From Parvimonas sp. oral taxon 110 str. F0139 (GTDB taxonomy: Bacteria; Bacillota; Clostridia; Tissierellales; Peptoniphilaceae), in the NCBI RefSeq assembly GCF_000214475.1, contig NZ_AFII01000002.1, positions 620,001-684,000 of the forward strand: DNA of 64,000 nucleotides. Direction: 5' to 3'. The translations under genes and the position numbers were made by a program. This document shows positions 1 to 11,996 of the stretch, in pieces (position 1 is the first letter of the stretch; each line of letters begins with the position of its first letter). A model generated the notes under the pieces. That model was not told the origin of the DNA. It was given only the letters and a program-made list of their open reading frames with translations, and made no database searches.

Positions 1-1740
1 ACCTGGAGCAGTTATATCAGGTTTAAAAGTTCCGTCAGATGCCCAACCATAAGATGAGAAATCTGTTAGTTGTCCACCATTAGCATAAGGTATAATGCTT
101 AATTGTTTTGTAAATTTAACTTTTTTATCTAAATTTGCAAGAATTTTCTTACCAGCTGTGTTTCCAACAAATACAGATGGAATCTTTACTTGTGACATTT
201 GTTCTCCAAATGCCATATTGATAATATCATCTCCACCGTCTTCGTGGTTGTATATTATAACACCTTTTGCACCTTCAGAGTGAGCCATAATAATCTTATC
301 CGCAAAAGTAGCTCCACCTCTTTTTACGATAACAAGTTTATCTTTAACACTTTTGCCTTTATAGTCATCTTTTGTATTTCCAAGACCTGCATCAACTACA
401 TTATAGCTTTGTGAATCTTGACCAGAAGGGATAAAATTTTGTTCAGGAATAGGATCTCCCTCATCATCATAAGCAGGGAAGAAATCACCTGTCTTTAATC
501 CACCCTTAACTCCTTCAATACTTATAGTTCTTACTCTTTCAACATCAGTATACATAGCTGCAACAGTCAAAGCATCTTTTGCAACCCCTGGACTTCCAAC
601 TGTACCATAGTCAGGATTTGTAACAGGAGGTTTGTCATTGAATGCACCAAAATGGCCGTCATTACCAGCTGCGATAGCTACGATAACTCCCATTTTTCTT
701 GCATAAGCAATAGCTTTTTCCATAGCTTTCCCAACAGATGCGATAGATCCGTTAGGAGCGCCTAAACTTAAGTTAATACTGTCAGCACCAAGTTTTACAG
801 AGTCTTCAACAGCTTTCGCATAGATATGAGTAAATGTTGATTGTCCTTGGAAAACTCCCATAAAAATAAGTTGTGCTTCAGGAGCAGTACCTATAATTCT
901 TTCTTTTTTAGTTGATCCATCTTCTTTATTAAATTCAGCTTCATTTTTAGGATTACCTACTGAAATACCGGAAACATGCATACCATGAGATTCTTCTCTG
1001 ATTTCTTCTTTTACATTTTTTCCGTTTGTGCTGTAATTATGAGCATAAACAACTTTGTCAGTTCTCCAGCTACCATAACTAATTCCAGCTTCTTTCATCT
1101 TATCATCCATAGACGCTTTAGTTGGATATTTTCCTTTTGAAACATCTGTAACTCTTAAGATATCATGATTTATATCAACACCTGTGTCTAATACAGATAC
1201 AACACGACCTTGACCATTATATTTCTTTCTAAGTTCGTCTGTAACTTTCATTAGATTGTTTGAATCTAAACTTCTTGTTCTTCTCTTAGAATTAAATTCT
1301 TTATTAGATTCTTTAACTGTAGGTTTTAAATATTCATTTGAAACTTCAACGGATTCAACAGAATTCATTTTTGAAATTGTTTTAATATTTTTAACCTTAG
1401 TTTTTAAGGCAATTCCAGCAAATAATAAGTCATATTCATAATATGCTTCATAACCTATTTCAGCTTTAGCAAGCTCATCTTTAAAAGCTTTGATTAATGC
1501 TTTACTTTTAGCTTCTCTTGCTTTCTTTCCTTCTGCTGTCTTTAAGCTCTCAAAATCTACTTTAGAATCCTCTTTTAAAACTACAATATAAGTTTTTTCT
1601 TCGTTTTCGTCGCCTTTAAACTTATTTTCAGTTTTTGTAATTTTTGGAGCTGTATTAACTTTTTCATTAGCAAAAAGAGTGCTTGTGCTTCCTAATAATA
1701 ATGAAAACGTTAATAGCAGAGTCAAAAATCTTTTCTTCAT
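1..1740 (-). CDS. Secreted subtilisin-like serine protease (S8), 3' end outside window
   Basis: Open reading frame running off the left edge; 580 residues are visible. It starts with ATG after an AAGGAGG site. Residues 1-24 are a signal peptide (KKR, hydrophobic core, ANE). Residues about 48-140 look like an I9-type propeptide (KTYIVVLKED). The S8 domain starts near 165: catalytic Asp in VSVLDTGVD (D185), His in ESHGMHVSG (about 252) and oxyanion Asn in AIAAGND (about 355). An inserted PA-type domain follows at about 450-540. The frame reaches PDITAPG at the edge, so the GTSMA serine motif should lie just outside. The layout matches C5a-peptidase/lactocepin-like cell-envelope proteases. Known family role: degrading host or environmental proteins outside the cell. 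The C-terminal anchor cannot be seen. Confidence 0.93.
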   Translation of the reverse strand, partial: MKKRFLTLLLTFSLLLGSTSTLFANEKVNTAPKITKTENKFKGDENEEKTYIVVLKEDSKVDFESLKTAEGKKAREAKSKALIKAFKDELAKAEIGYEAYYEYDLLFAGIALKTKVKNIKTISKMNSVESVEVSNEYLKPTVKESNKEFNSKRRTRSLDSNNLMKVTDELRKKYNGQGRVVSVLDTGVDINHDILRVTDVSKGKYPTKASMDDKMKEAGISYGSWRTDKVVYAHNYSTNGKNVKEEIREESHGMHVSGISVGNPKNEAEFNKEDGSTKKERIIGTAPEAQLIFMGVFQGQSTFTHIYAKAVEDSVKLGADSINLSLGAPNGSIASVGKAMEKAIAYARKMGVIVAIAAGNDGHFGAFNDKPPVTNPDYGTVGSPGVAKDALTVAAMYTDVERVRTISIEGVKGGLKTGDFFPAYDDEGDPIPEQNFIPSGQDSQSYNVVDAGLGNTKDDYKGKSVKDKLVIVKRGGATFADKIIMAHSEGAKGVIIYNHEDGGDDIINMAFGEQMSQVKIPSVFVGNTAGKKILANLDKKVKFTKQLSIIPYANGGQLTDFSSYGWASDGTFKPDITAPG

Positions 1741-1804
1741 AGAAAAATCCTCCTTAAACGTAAAAATAAATAAATTTCTTGAGTATAAAATATACTACTT
1801 TATC

Positions 1805-1833
1805 AGTATAACATATTTATTTAGTTTTGTATA
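1805..1833 (-). promoter_or_regulatory. Candidate promoter for the S8 protease
   Basis: On the minus strand an extended -10 (TG, one base, TATACT; -10 at 1805-1810) lies about 65 bases upstream of the protease ATG. The -35 at 1828-1833 (TATACA) is weak. Inferred from sequence only. Confidence 0.4.
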
Positions 1834-2040
1834 TACTATTTAAAGTAATATTTTAAAAGAAATGTTAAATTTTAAAGAATATTTCTAAAAATAAAATAAA
1901 AAGGGAGTATTTTTAAAAATTTATTATCCAACCTTATTTACTTAATCATTATTCCTTACTAAAAAATATAAAAGTCTTAATATATGAATACATCGGACAT
2001 AAATTTTCAATGTAATTAAAAAAAGTAATAATTTTTGAAG

Positions 2041-2069
2041 TGGAAAAAATTTAGTATTAGTGATATAAT
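2041..2069 (+). promoter_or_regulatory. Candidate extended -10 promoter for the MBL hydrolase
   Basis: TGATATAAT (TATAAT at 2064-2069) lies 48 bases before the ATG. A poor -35 (TGGAAA, 2041-2046) is 17 bases upstream, so the TG extension probably carries the activity. The rest of 1741-2040 shows no gene. Confidence 0.5.
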
Positions 2070-2116
2070 ATAGAACAATATAAAAAGATATAACTTTCAA
2101 TTATAGAGGTAATAAA

Positions 2117-2746
2117 ATGACTGAAATTTCTAGAATAAAATGTGGAACTGGTAATTGCTATATTGTATCAAATGGAAATAATGCAATCTTGATTGATACA
2201 GGAAGCAAAGAAAATTTAAATAAAGTAATATCAGAATGTAATAAATATGATATGAAACTTATTGTTCTTACTCATGTTCATTTTGACCATGCAGAAAATG
2301 CTGCAGTATTGTCTGAAAAATACAATATTCCTGTAGCTATAAATCAATTAGATGAAGAACTTTTTGATAGTTATGATAAACAGCCACTCAATTCTTATGG
2401 AATAATTGGAAAAGTTATTCTTTCTCTATCTATCAAAAAACTTGAAAATAGGAAAGTTGAAAAGCCAAAAAATCTAATATTTGTAAAAGATGAAGATAAA
2501 CTTTCAGAATATGGAATAGATGCAAAAATAATTGAACTTGCAGGACATACTAAAGGATCAATAGGAGTTGATACAGGCAATGGACTTATAGTTGGTGATG
2601 CACTTGATAACTGGATTTTCCCTGCAACTGGACATCTGTATAGTGACTTTGACGAAATAAAAAGAACTGCTGAAAAAATTAAATCTCTTAGCAATAGAAC
2701 TCTGTATTATGGGCATGGAAAGCCAACAAATAACAGCTTTAAATAA
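2117..2746 (+). CDS. MBL-fold metallo-hydrolase
   Basis: A 209-residue single-domain metallo-beta-lactamase-fold protein. The metal-binding HxHxDH motif is seen as THVHFDHAEN (about residues 54-63). Further metal ligands fit ELAGHTKGSIG (His about 143) and VGDALD (Asp about 161), with a late GHGKPT (His about 200). No signal peptide, so cytoplasmic. This compact form resembles glyoxalase II-like/YcbL hydrolases that cleave thioesters or similar esters, but the substrate cannot be deduced. Single-gene transcription unit with its own promoter and a hairpin terminator shared with the convergent DUF4026 gene. Confidence 0.88.
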   Translation: MTEISRIKCGTGNCYIVSNGNNAILIDTGSKENLNKVISECNKYDMKLIVLTHVHFDHAENAAVLSEKYNIPVAINQLDEELFDSYDKQPLNSYGIIGKVILSLSIKKLENRKVEKPKNLIFVKDEDKLSEYGIDAKIIELAGHTKGSIGVDTGNGLIVGDALDNWIFPATGHLYSDFDEIKRTAEKIKSLSNRTLYYGHGKPTNNSFK

Positions 2747-2769
2747 TTTTAATTAAAACAACAAAAAAC

Positions 2770-2790
2770 CAACGGATTTCCGTTGATTTT
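2770..2790. terminator. Bidirectional rho-independent terminator
   Basis: Stem CAACGG (2770-2775) / CCGTTG (2780-2785) with an ATTT loop, an A-run before it and a T-run after it. It sits between the convergent MBL and DUF4026 genes and could serve both. Confidence 0.75.
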
Positions 2791-2923
2791 TTCACTATTT
2801 TAATCTTATATATTTTGTAGCTCTGCCTATGTCCTCTCTTTAGATTTCCCCTTAATAATCTTTTTATCCCTTAAAATATACCTTAATTTAAGGGATAAAA
2901 TTGTTTACTTTTAACATATAATA

Positions 2924-4306
2924 TTATAAATCCAATAAATATACTGTCTCTGGACTTACTACACCATTTTCAGTATGAATTCTCCAATCACTCACATAAT
3001 CTATAGAATAAGTCCCCTCATCGCCTTCATGTAAATTAGGAATATTATAAGGCTCTTGAGTCAATCTTGCCTTAAAACTATCTCCTTCCATAGAAAGAGC
3101 CTCAAACCAAATATGTTCACGATTTTTCTTATCCAAATTACCATCTTCATCAATTGTTTCAAGACCTAACTTAATAATAATCCCAATATCTTTACCATCT
3201 TGTTTTTCCTTAAGCATTCTTTCAACATAAGAAAATCTTTCTCTCGCCAAAGAACTCATTCTTGCAGTTTCTTCAGTACTTATATAATACAGAGGATTAT
3301 TCTCCAGTTTTTTTGTGAACTCTGTAGGCTTTCTTAAACGATTTTTATTAAAATCTTCTTCACTTCCATAAAGGAAAAGTATATTTGTTTTAGAATTATG
3401 TGATTCTTTTCTATCTTCAATACCTCCAAGAATATCCTTGGGATAATATTTCAAAGCATTTATCCATTTTTTTGATGTAGCAACTATCGGTTCTCCATTA
3501 TAAAAAACACCCATATTTATAGTTTCTTCACCAATTTCATTTACATCATCCTCTTCAACAGGATTGTTTTCATCTAATAATCTACAAGCATAACTTGAAA
3601 TTAAATCATAATGTGTTCCGGAGTCGTCCTTATTTGAACCTAAAATTTCAATTTCATGCAAATTACATCTACACAATCCATGTGTATGTAGCCAAACTTC
3701 ATTTTCATCATAAACAGCTTGAACAGTATATAAACTTATAGGAGCAGGAAGCACATTAGAATTTGCTGCTAATTCAACCCATTTTTTATTTAATAATCTC
3801 TCAGCACTTTCATCACAAAGAGCCACCATTTCAGGAATCATAGCATAGACAAGTTTTAGCTGTAAATGATAACATTTTTTAGGATTACCTTCAAACTTCA
3901 TATAAACATTTAAGGCATTTTTTACTTTTAAAATCTGTTCTTTTTCCTCTTCAGTAAAATATTGTAGTTGCCATTGATACATTTCTTCTGTATAAAAATC
4001 TCCAATATAAAATCCTACATCATATTCTACTCCATCATAGGATATAACAAGTTTTCCTGGTAAATCTTCACTTGGCATAATTTTTTCTTTAATTTCAACA
4101 CCATCTATAGCTTTAATATTAGCAAAAGTATCTTCTGTAATTGTGTAATTTTCAGGTACTAAAGCCAACATATATGAAAATTCTTCCCAATAAGCAAGAT
4201 GTGATTCTTTAATCAAAGTAGGAGAATACTCTTCATTAGAATGCTCTTCTTTCTTTTCCTTTGAATCTTTGATTAATCCTTTAAACAAATTTTTAAAATA
4301 ACCCAT
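2924..4306 (-). CDS. DUF4026 domain protein with C-terminal DUF2314-like segment
   Basis: 460 residues, no signal peptide or membrane segment; the N-terminus is charged and basic (LFKGLIKDSKEKKEEH). The central part carries the HTHGLCRCN-type motif (about residues 208-216) that I associate with DUF4026 proteins. The C-terminal 100 residues (from about 360) resemble DUF2314: a conserved EHIWFEAL stretch and a WRIHTENG tail. Function unknown; these proteins are often annotated as YegJ-like or immunity-like, which cannot be confirmed here. It appears monocistronic. Downstream bases 2800-2923 hold a loose palindrome (ATCCCTTAAA...TTTAAGGGAT, about 2866-2898) but no second gene. Confidence 0.75.
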   Translation of the reverse strand: MGYFKNLFKGLIKDSKEKKEEHSNEEYSPTLIKESHLAYWEEFSYMLALVPENYTITEDTFANIKAIDGVEIKEKIMPSEDLPGKLVISYDGVEYDVGFYIGDFYTEEMYQWQLQYFTEEEKEQILKVKNALNVYMKFEGNPKKCYHLQLKLVYAMIPEMVALCDESAERLLNKKWVELAANSNVLPAPISLYTVQAVYDENEVWLHTHGLCRCNLHEIEILGSNKDDSGTHYDLISSYACRLLDENNPVEEDDVNEIGEETINMGVFYNGEPIVATSKKWINALKYYPKDILGGIEDRKESHNSKTNILFLYGSEEDFNKNRLRKPTEFTKKLENNPLYYISTEETARMSSLARERFSYVERMLKEKQDGKDIGIIIKLGLETIDEDGNLDKKNREHIWFEALSMEGDSFKARLTQEPYNIPNLHEGDEGTYSIDYVSDWRIHTENGVVSPETVYLLDL

Positions 4307-4444
4307 TCTTTTTCTCCTTTGTAATTTATTAAAAACTTATAAGAAGTATATCACAATAATTGAGTAGATTCAATGTTTTTTAACTTAAATATATTGTAAA
4401 TAATTCTATTAAAATAGACTACAAACATTGTATTAACAATTACA

Positions 4445-4815
4445 GAGATTTATGAGATTTCCAGCGCAATTGTATCTAAAGATACAATTACCCCGTCAGA
4501 CCTACTTTTTGTTGTTTATGAATAAACAACAAAAGTTAGGGCTAGATCCACTCCGTTTCACTCCAGTCGAGATGACGTGTTAGGAGCCTTTATTCACATA
4601 GAATTATGACGTGAATTATTTTATTTTTTATGCAATTTTTAAATTCATTTTTTAAAATAATATTTGATGATTATCTACTTTTAACGTCTAGCTATTAAAC
4701 GAAGGTACTTTCCTTATACGTCATCTCGACTGTAACGAAGTGAAGCTGAGTGCAATGGAGAGATCTCATACTTATTCTTGTTTGCAAGAATAAGTGAATG
4801 TATCGTAGATACATC
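4445..4815. repeat. Mosaic palindromic intergenic repeat, copy 1
   Basis: Two half-elements face each other across an AT-rich spacer. The left half has CCCCGTCAGACCTACTTTT, then a perfect hairpin (8-bp stem GTTGTTTA at 4511-4518, loop TGAA), then AGTTAGGGCTAGA and GTCGAGATGACGT. The right half has TTAACGTCTAGCTATT, TACGTCATCTCGAC, GAAGTGAAG, GAGATCTCA, a hairpin on ATTCTTG and the palindrome ATGTATCGTAGATACAT. The same blocks recur at five other places in the window. No credible ORF is present, so this is what fills the 4.3-4.88 kb gap. Confidence 0.88.
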
Positions 4816-4840
4816 ATAATTAAATTCATATATTCCCACA

Positions 4841-4870
4841 AAAAAATCAACGGCTTCCCATTGATTTTTT
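4841..4870 (-). terminator. Terminator of the gyrase/sigma operon
   Basis: AAAAAATCAA (4841-4850) pairs with TTGATTTTTT (4861-4870) around a 10-base loop. On the minus strand it ends in a T-run just after the sigma gene stop. Confidence 0.7.
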
Positions 4871-4881
4871 ATCTACTAAAT

Positions 4882-5646
4882 TTACATATTCAATTCTTCT
4901 CTAAATTTTGCAAGGGTTTTTTTTTCGAGACGACTTACTGTCATCTGTGAAATGTTTAGCTCTTTTGCAAGGGCAACTTGTGTTTTTTGTTCAAAATATC
5001 TTCCAAGTATTATTTGTTTTTCAACTTCAGTTAGTTTTTCTAAAGTCTTTTTAATAAAATCTTGATTGTCAACAAAGTCAAATTCTTTGTCCTCTTCTCC
5101 AACAATATCAATTAAGTTTGTGTCTTTGTCTTCACTATCTGAATTTTCAAAACTTTGATCTAATGATTGAGGTGTATAAACTTTACTAGCTTCCATAATT
5201 TCCAACACTTCTTCTTCAGAAAGTTCTACATAGTCTGCAATATCCTTAATTGTTGGAGTTCTTCCAAGCTCTTGTGTTAAATGATATTTTGCATTATTAA
5301 CTTTTTTAGAGTTCTCTTGTATTCTTCTTGGAACCCGAATTACCCAACCTTTATCTCTGAAATATCTCTTTATTTCTCCAACGATAGTCGGCATAGCGAA
5401 ACTTGAAAATTCAAAGCCTTTTGAAATGTCATATCTATCTATGGCATAGATTAATCCAAGACTTGCAACTTGGAATAGGTCATCATAATCAATTCCACGA
5501 TTTACATATTTTTTAGCTAAGATTTCAGCCATATATAGATTTTTTTCAATTAATTTATCTCGAAGTTCTGGTGTGGGATTTTCAAAATACTCTTTAAATA
5601 GAGCTTTTATTTGTTCTGAGTCCGGTTTGTTATATACCTTTTTCAT
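4882..5646 (-). CDS. RNA polymerase sigma factor, SigB/SigF type
   Basis: 254 residues with the full sigma-70 group 3 layout. Region 2 at about 35-105 (YDDLFQVASLGLIYAIDRYD, FSSFAMPTIVGEIKRYFRDKG), region 3 at about 106-165 (RVPRRIQEN, ELGRTPTIKDIA), region 4 at about 195-254 with a helix-turn-helix (TQVALAKELNISQMTVSRLEKK). Closest in layout to SigB of general stress response and SigF/SigG of sporulation. No sporulation genes are visible, so a stress or growth-phase role is likelier. It is the last gene of STAS-anti-sigma-sigma, 4 bases after the anti-sigma gene, implying partner-switching control. It appears to be co-transcribed with gyrA. Confidence 0.9.
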   Translation of the reverse strand: MKKVYNKPDSEQIKALFKEYFENPTPELRDKLIEKNLYMAEILAKKYVNRGIDYDDLFQVASLGLIYAIDRYDISKGFEFSSFAMPTIVGEIKRYFRDKGWVIRVPRRIQENSKKVNNAKYHLTQELGRTPTIKDIADYVELSEEEVLEIMEASKVYTPQSLDQSFENSDSEDKDTNLIDIVGEEDKEFDFVDNQDFIKKTLEKLTEVEKQIILGRYFEQKTQVALAKELNISQMTVSRLEKKTLAKFREELNM

Positions 5647-5650
5647 TTTA

Positions 5651-5998
5651 TTATCCTTTATTTTTAACTAAAAGTACACTATTTTCTCTGAATTCTACTT
5701 TATCAACTAAATTTTCCAAAATTAGTAAAGCAAATTTATTTTCTTCTTTTTCTTGAATTCCTAAAAGGGAAATGTCAGGTATTACTTCAATTTCAATTTT
5801 ATCATCAAAGACATCCATACTGATTTCAAAAAATTCACTTTCATCTACAAATAAATTTACAACTTCAGAAATTGAAACTTTTAAATCTTCAATATTTTCA
5901 ATATCCATAGAGATTGTATTAGCTATGGAAGAAATTGAAAGTCTTAAAGTTGAAATGTATTTTTTTTCTGAAGGAAATTTTACAAATATTTTATCCAT
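5651..5998 (-). CDS. Anti-sigma factor, RsbW/SpoIIAB-like but degenerate
   Basis: 115 residues, shorter than the usual 140-160 of RsbW/SpoIIAB. Position (between a STAS protein and a sigma-B/F gene) and secondary-structure pattern fit the GHKL serine-kinase anti-sigma family. The N-box region is recognisable (EDLKVSISEVVNLFVDE), but the Asn is out of register with the usual SEAxTNA, and I find no DxGxG ATP-lid motif in IPDISLLGIQEKEENKF. Inference: it may still bind sigma while having lost or altered ATP binding and kinase activity. No frameshift is evident; the ORF ends cleanly 4 bases before the sigma gene. Confidence 0.7.
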   Translation of the reverse strand: MDKIFVKFPSEKKYISTLRLSISSIANTISMDIENIEDLKVSISEVVNLFVDESEFFEISMDVFDDKIEIEVIPDISLLGIQEKEENKFALLILENLVDKVEFRENSVLLVKNKG

Positions 5999-6000
5999 AA

Positions 6001-6306
6001 TTACCCCTCGATTTCAAAAACCTTATCTAAGTCAGTTATAAGGAAGATTTTTTTGATATGTGGTTTTAAGCCTGTAATAACAAGTTTTTCTCCCTTTTCT
6101 TTTATATGTTTGTAGATACTTATAAAAGCACCGAGTCCTGTTGAATCAATATATGAAAGATTTTCACAATTCACTGTTATTTTTTTTACTCCTTGAACGG
6201 AATTAACTTTTTCTTTAAATTCTTTATTGGAATTTATATCCAAATCACCTTGTAAGTCTACAAAAAGTTTTTCACCATCTTGTCTTAAATCAACTTTTAA
6301 TTCCAT
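6001..6306 (-). CDS. Anti-sigma factor antagonist (STAS domain, RsbV/SpoIIAA-like)
   Basis: 101 residues forming one STAS domain. The phospho-acceptor region is intact: SYIDSTGLGAFISI, with the Ser before TGLG in the place of the residue phosphorylated in SpoIIAA and RsbV. In the family, the unphosphorylated form binds the anti-sigma factor and frees sigma. It begins 10 bases after gyrA stops and ends 2 bases before the anti-sigma gene, so it is a tight operon member. The intact acceptor Ser beside a degenerate kinase is odd. Confidence 0.87.
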   Translation of the reverse strand: MELKVDLRQDGEKLFVDLQGDLDINSNKEFKEKVNSVQGVKKITVNCENLSYIDSTGLGAFISIYKHIKEKGEKLVITGLKPHIKKIFLITDLDKVFEIEG

Positions 6307-6315
6307 AGCATCTCC

Positions 6316-8745
6316 TTATTCAACATCATTTACATATTTTGCAACTGCAACGATTTTATCTTCATCTTTATTTACATCTTTTATTATAACACCTTGTGTA
6401 TCTCTACCTTTTACTGGTATGTCTTTAACAAGTAGTCTAATAATTCCTCCACTTTGTGAAAGTACGATGACTTCATCATTTGGATTTACCATTTTAGATG
6501 AAACTACAAAACCAGTTTTTTCAGTTACTTTATATGTTTTAACACCTTTTCCGCCTCTGTTTTGCACTTTGTAGTTTGAAGCTAAAGTTCTCTTTCCATA
6601 TCCATATTCAGAGAATACAAGTAGGTGTTTTCCTTCAGAGTCAAGATTCATTGAAACAACTTCATCGTCTTTATCAAGTTTAATTCCTCTTACACCCTGT
6701 CCAGTTCTTCCAATTTCTCTAAGATCTGAAAGTGCAAATTTAATTGCAAGACCTTTTTTTGTAACTAGAATTGCTGAGTCCTCAACTGGTGAAACTCTAA
6801 CTTGGATTAGTTCGTCATCGTCAACTAAATTAATTGCTTTCATTCCAACTTTTCTAATTGATTTGAAAAGTTCAACAGATGTTCTCTTGATTGTACCTTT
6901 CTTTGTAGCCATAATCAAGTATTCATCAGCTTCTGCATCTTTTACTGGAATTACTGCATTTACTTTTTCTCCGTGCATCAATTCTAAAAGATTTATAATA
7001 TTTTGACCTTTTGCTTGTCTTTTTCCTTCAGGGATTTCATAAGCCTTTAGTTTATATACTCTTCCCTTATTTGTAAAGAATAAAATCAAGCTATGAGTTG
7101 AAGTTACGAAAAGACTGTCAACATAGTCATCTTCTTTTATAGTAAGGGCAACAACACCTTTTCCACCTCTGTTTTGTACTTTGTAAGTATCAGAAGGGAT
7201 TCTCTTGATGTAACCTTGTTTTGTAAGAGTTATTACAACATCTTCTTCTTTAATTAACTCTTCAATTTCAATTTCATCAAAATTAGGTTTGATTTCAGTT
7301 CTTCTGTCATCGCCAAATTTTTCTTTAATTTCTATTAATTCTTCTTTAATTATATTTAAGATTAATCTTTCATTTCCTAAAATTTCTTTAAGTCTTGCAA
7401 TTTCTTTAATCAAAGAATTATATTCATCTTGTAATTTTTCTCTTTCAAGACCTTGAAGTCTTCTTAAACGCATTTCAAGGATGCTTTCAGCTTGAATTTT
7501 AGTAAAACCGAAACGTTCCATAAGTTTTTCTTGCGCGTCTGAGTAAGAAGCTCTAATTATCTTAATTATTTCGTCGATATGATCAATCGCTTTTAAAAGT
7601 CCTTCAACAATATGTGCTCTGTCTTCAGCTTTTTTAAGTTCAAATCTACAACGTCTTGTAATTACTTCTCTTTGATGTTCAACATAATGTCCGATTAATT
7701 CTTTTAAAGTTAAAACTTTAGGCTCACCATTTACAAGTGCAAGATTTATTACACCGAAAGTAGTTTGCATTTGTGTATGTTTATAAAGATTATTTAAAAT
7801 AATATTTGGATTAGCATCTCTCTTTAATTCGATTACAATTCTAATCCCTTTCATATTACTTTCATCTCTAAGATCTGAAATTCCTTCAATTCTCTTATCT
7901 TTGATAAGTTCAACAATCTTCATAATCAAATTAGTTTTATTAACTTGATATGGAATTTCTGTAACTATAATTCTAGTTTTATTATTATGTTCTTCAATAT
8001 TTGCAACAGCTCTTACAGTAATTTTTCCACGTCCTGTATGATAAGCTTGTTTGATTCCTTCAAGTCCCATAATATATGCACCTGTTGGAAAATCAGGACC
8101 TTTTACGAATTTCATAAGTTCATCAACGGAAATGTCGAAATTGTCGATATATTCGCAAGTTGCATCAATTACTTCATTTAAATTATGTGGTGGCATATTT
8201 GTAGCCATACCAACGGCGATACCAGCTGCACCATTTACCAAAAGATTTGGAAATTTACTTGGTAAAACAACCGGTTCTTTTTCGTTTTCGTCATAGTTTG
8301 GTGCGAAGTCAACTGTATCTTTATTAATATCTCTTAACATTTCAAGAGCAAGTTTTTGCATTCTAACTTCTGTATAACGAGGAGCGGCAGCACCGTCTCC
8401 GTCAATAGTACCAAAGTTACCTTGACCGTCAACAAGAGGATAACGCAAGTTAAAATCTTGCGCAAGTCTAACTGTTGCATCATAAATTGCAGAGTCACCA
8501 TGAGGGTGATACTTACCCATTACTTCCCCAACAAGTCTTGAAGATTTTTTATAAGGCTTGTCTGGTAAAAGTCCAAGACCTTGCATTGCATAAATAATTC
8601 TTCTATGAACAGGCTTTAAACCATCTCTAACATCAGGCAAAGCTCTTGCAACAATAACACTCATGGCATATTCAAGGTATGACTTTTTCATTTCCTTTTC
8701 GATATCTACATCGACTATATTCATTTTATTTTCTATATCAGCCAT
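6316..8745 (-). CDS. gyrA: DNA gyrase subunit A
   Basis: 809 residues, normal length. The N-terminal breakage-reunion domain has the catalytic Tyr in [11 protein letters not shown] (about residue 122). The quinolone-resistance region reads [13 protein letters not shown], with the Ser and Asp typical of susceptible enzymes. The C-terminal half is a DNA-wrapping beta-pinwheel with repeated RGGKGV motifs (QNRGGKGV appears twice). With GyrB it introduces negative supercoils using ATP. It starts 9 bases after gyrB ends, in the dnaA-to-gyrA origin operon. Confidence 0.98.
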   Translation of the reverse strand: MADIENKMNIVDVDIEKEMKKSYLEYAMSVIVARALPDVRDGLKPVHRRIIYAMQGLGLLPDKPYKKSSRLVGEVMGKYHPHGDSAIYDATVRLAQDFNLRYPLVDGQGNFGTIDGDGAAAPRYTEVRMQKLALEMLRDINKDTVDFAPNYDENEKEPVVLPSKFPNLLVNGAAGIAVGMATNMPPHNLNEVIDATCEYIDNFDISVDELMKFVKGPDFPTGAYIMGLEGIKQAYHTGRGKITVRAVANIEEHNNKTRIIVTEIPYQVNKTNLIMKIVELIKDKRIEGISDLRDESNMKGIRIVIELKRDANPNIILNNLYKHTQMQTTFGVINLALVNGEPKVLTLKELIGHYVEHQREVITRRCRFELKKAEDRAHIVEGLLKAIDHIDEIIKIIRASYSDAQEKLMERFGFTKIQAESILEMRLRRLQGLEREKLQDEYNSLIKEIARLKEILGNERLILNIIKEELIEIKEKFGDDRRTEIKPNFDEIEIEELIKEEDVVITLTKQGYIKRIPSDTYKVQNRGGKGVVALTIKEDDYVDSLFVTSTHSLILFFTNKGRVYKLKAYEIPEGKRQAKGQNIINLLELMHGEKVNAVIPVKDAEADEYLIMATKKGTIKRTSVELFKSIRKVGMKAINLVDDDELIQVRVSPVEDSAILVTKKGLAIKFALSDLREIGRTGQGVRGIKLDKDDEVVSMNLDSEGKHLLVFSEYGYGKRTLASNYKVQNRGGKGVKTYKVTEKTGFVVSSKMVNPNDEVIVLSQSGGIIRLLVKDIPVKGRDTQGVIIKDVNKDEDKIVAVAKYVNDVE

Positions 8746-8754
8746 CTATTCCTC

Positions 8755-11763
<3,009 letters not shown>

Positions 11764-11765
11764 CT

Positions 11766-11987
11766 CTACCTCTTTTTAACAATCAAATTTACTTCTTCGT
11801 CAGCCAATACCTTAACAGTCATTCCGTCATAAATCTTTCTGCCACGTCTTGTTTCAACTTCTCCGTCAACTAAAACTAAACCTTCAGAGATAAATAATTT
11901 GGCTTCAGCTCCAGTTTGAACTACAGCTGCATATTTCAACAACGAATCCAATTTTATAAATTCTGTATCAATAATAATTTCTTCCAT
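11766..11987 (-). CDS. yaaA: S4-domain RNA-binding protein YaaA/RlbA
   Basis: 73 residues, a single S4-like RNA-binding domain (LDSLLKYAAVVQTGAEAKLFI, then GEVETRRGRKIYDGMTV). This small protein is conserved between dnaN and recF in Firmicutes; proposed roles concern ribosome assembly. It ends 2 bases before recF begins and follows dnaN by 9 bases. Confidence 0.9.
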   Translation of the reverse strand: MEEIIIDTEFIKLDSLLKYAAVVQTGAEAKLFISEGLVLVDGEVETRRGRKIYDGMTVKVLADEEVNLIVKKR

Positions 11988-11996
11988 TTTAAACTC

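Noticed and set aside
2395..2694. 99-codon minus-strand ORF inside the MBL hydrolase gene
   Set aside because: It is antisense to a well-supported gene, without RBS or family resemblance.
7945..8541. Plus-strand ORFs of 60-80 codons opposite gyrA
   Set aside because: They are shadows of gyrA with no start signals.
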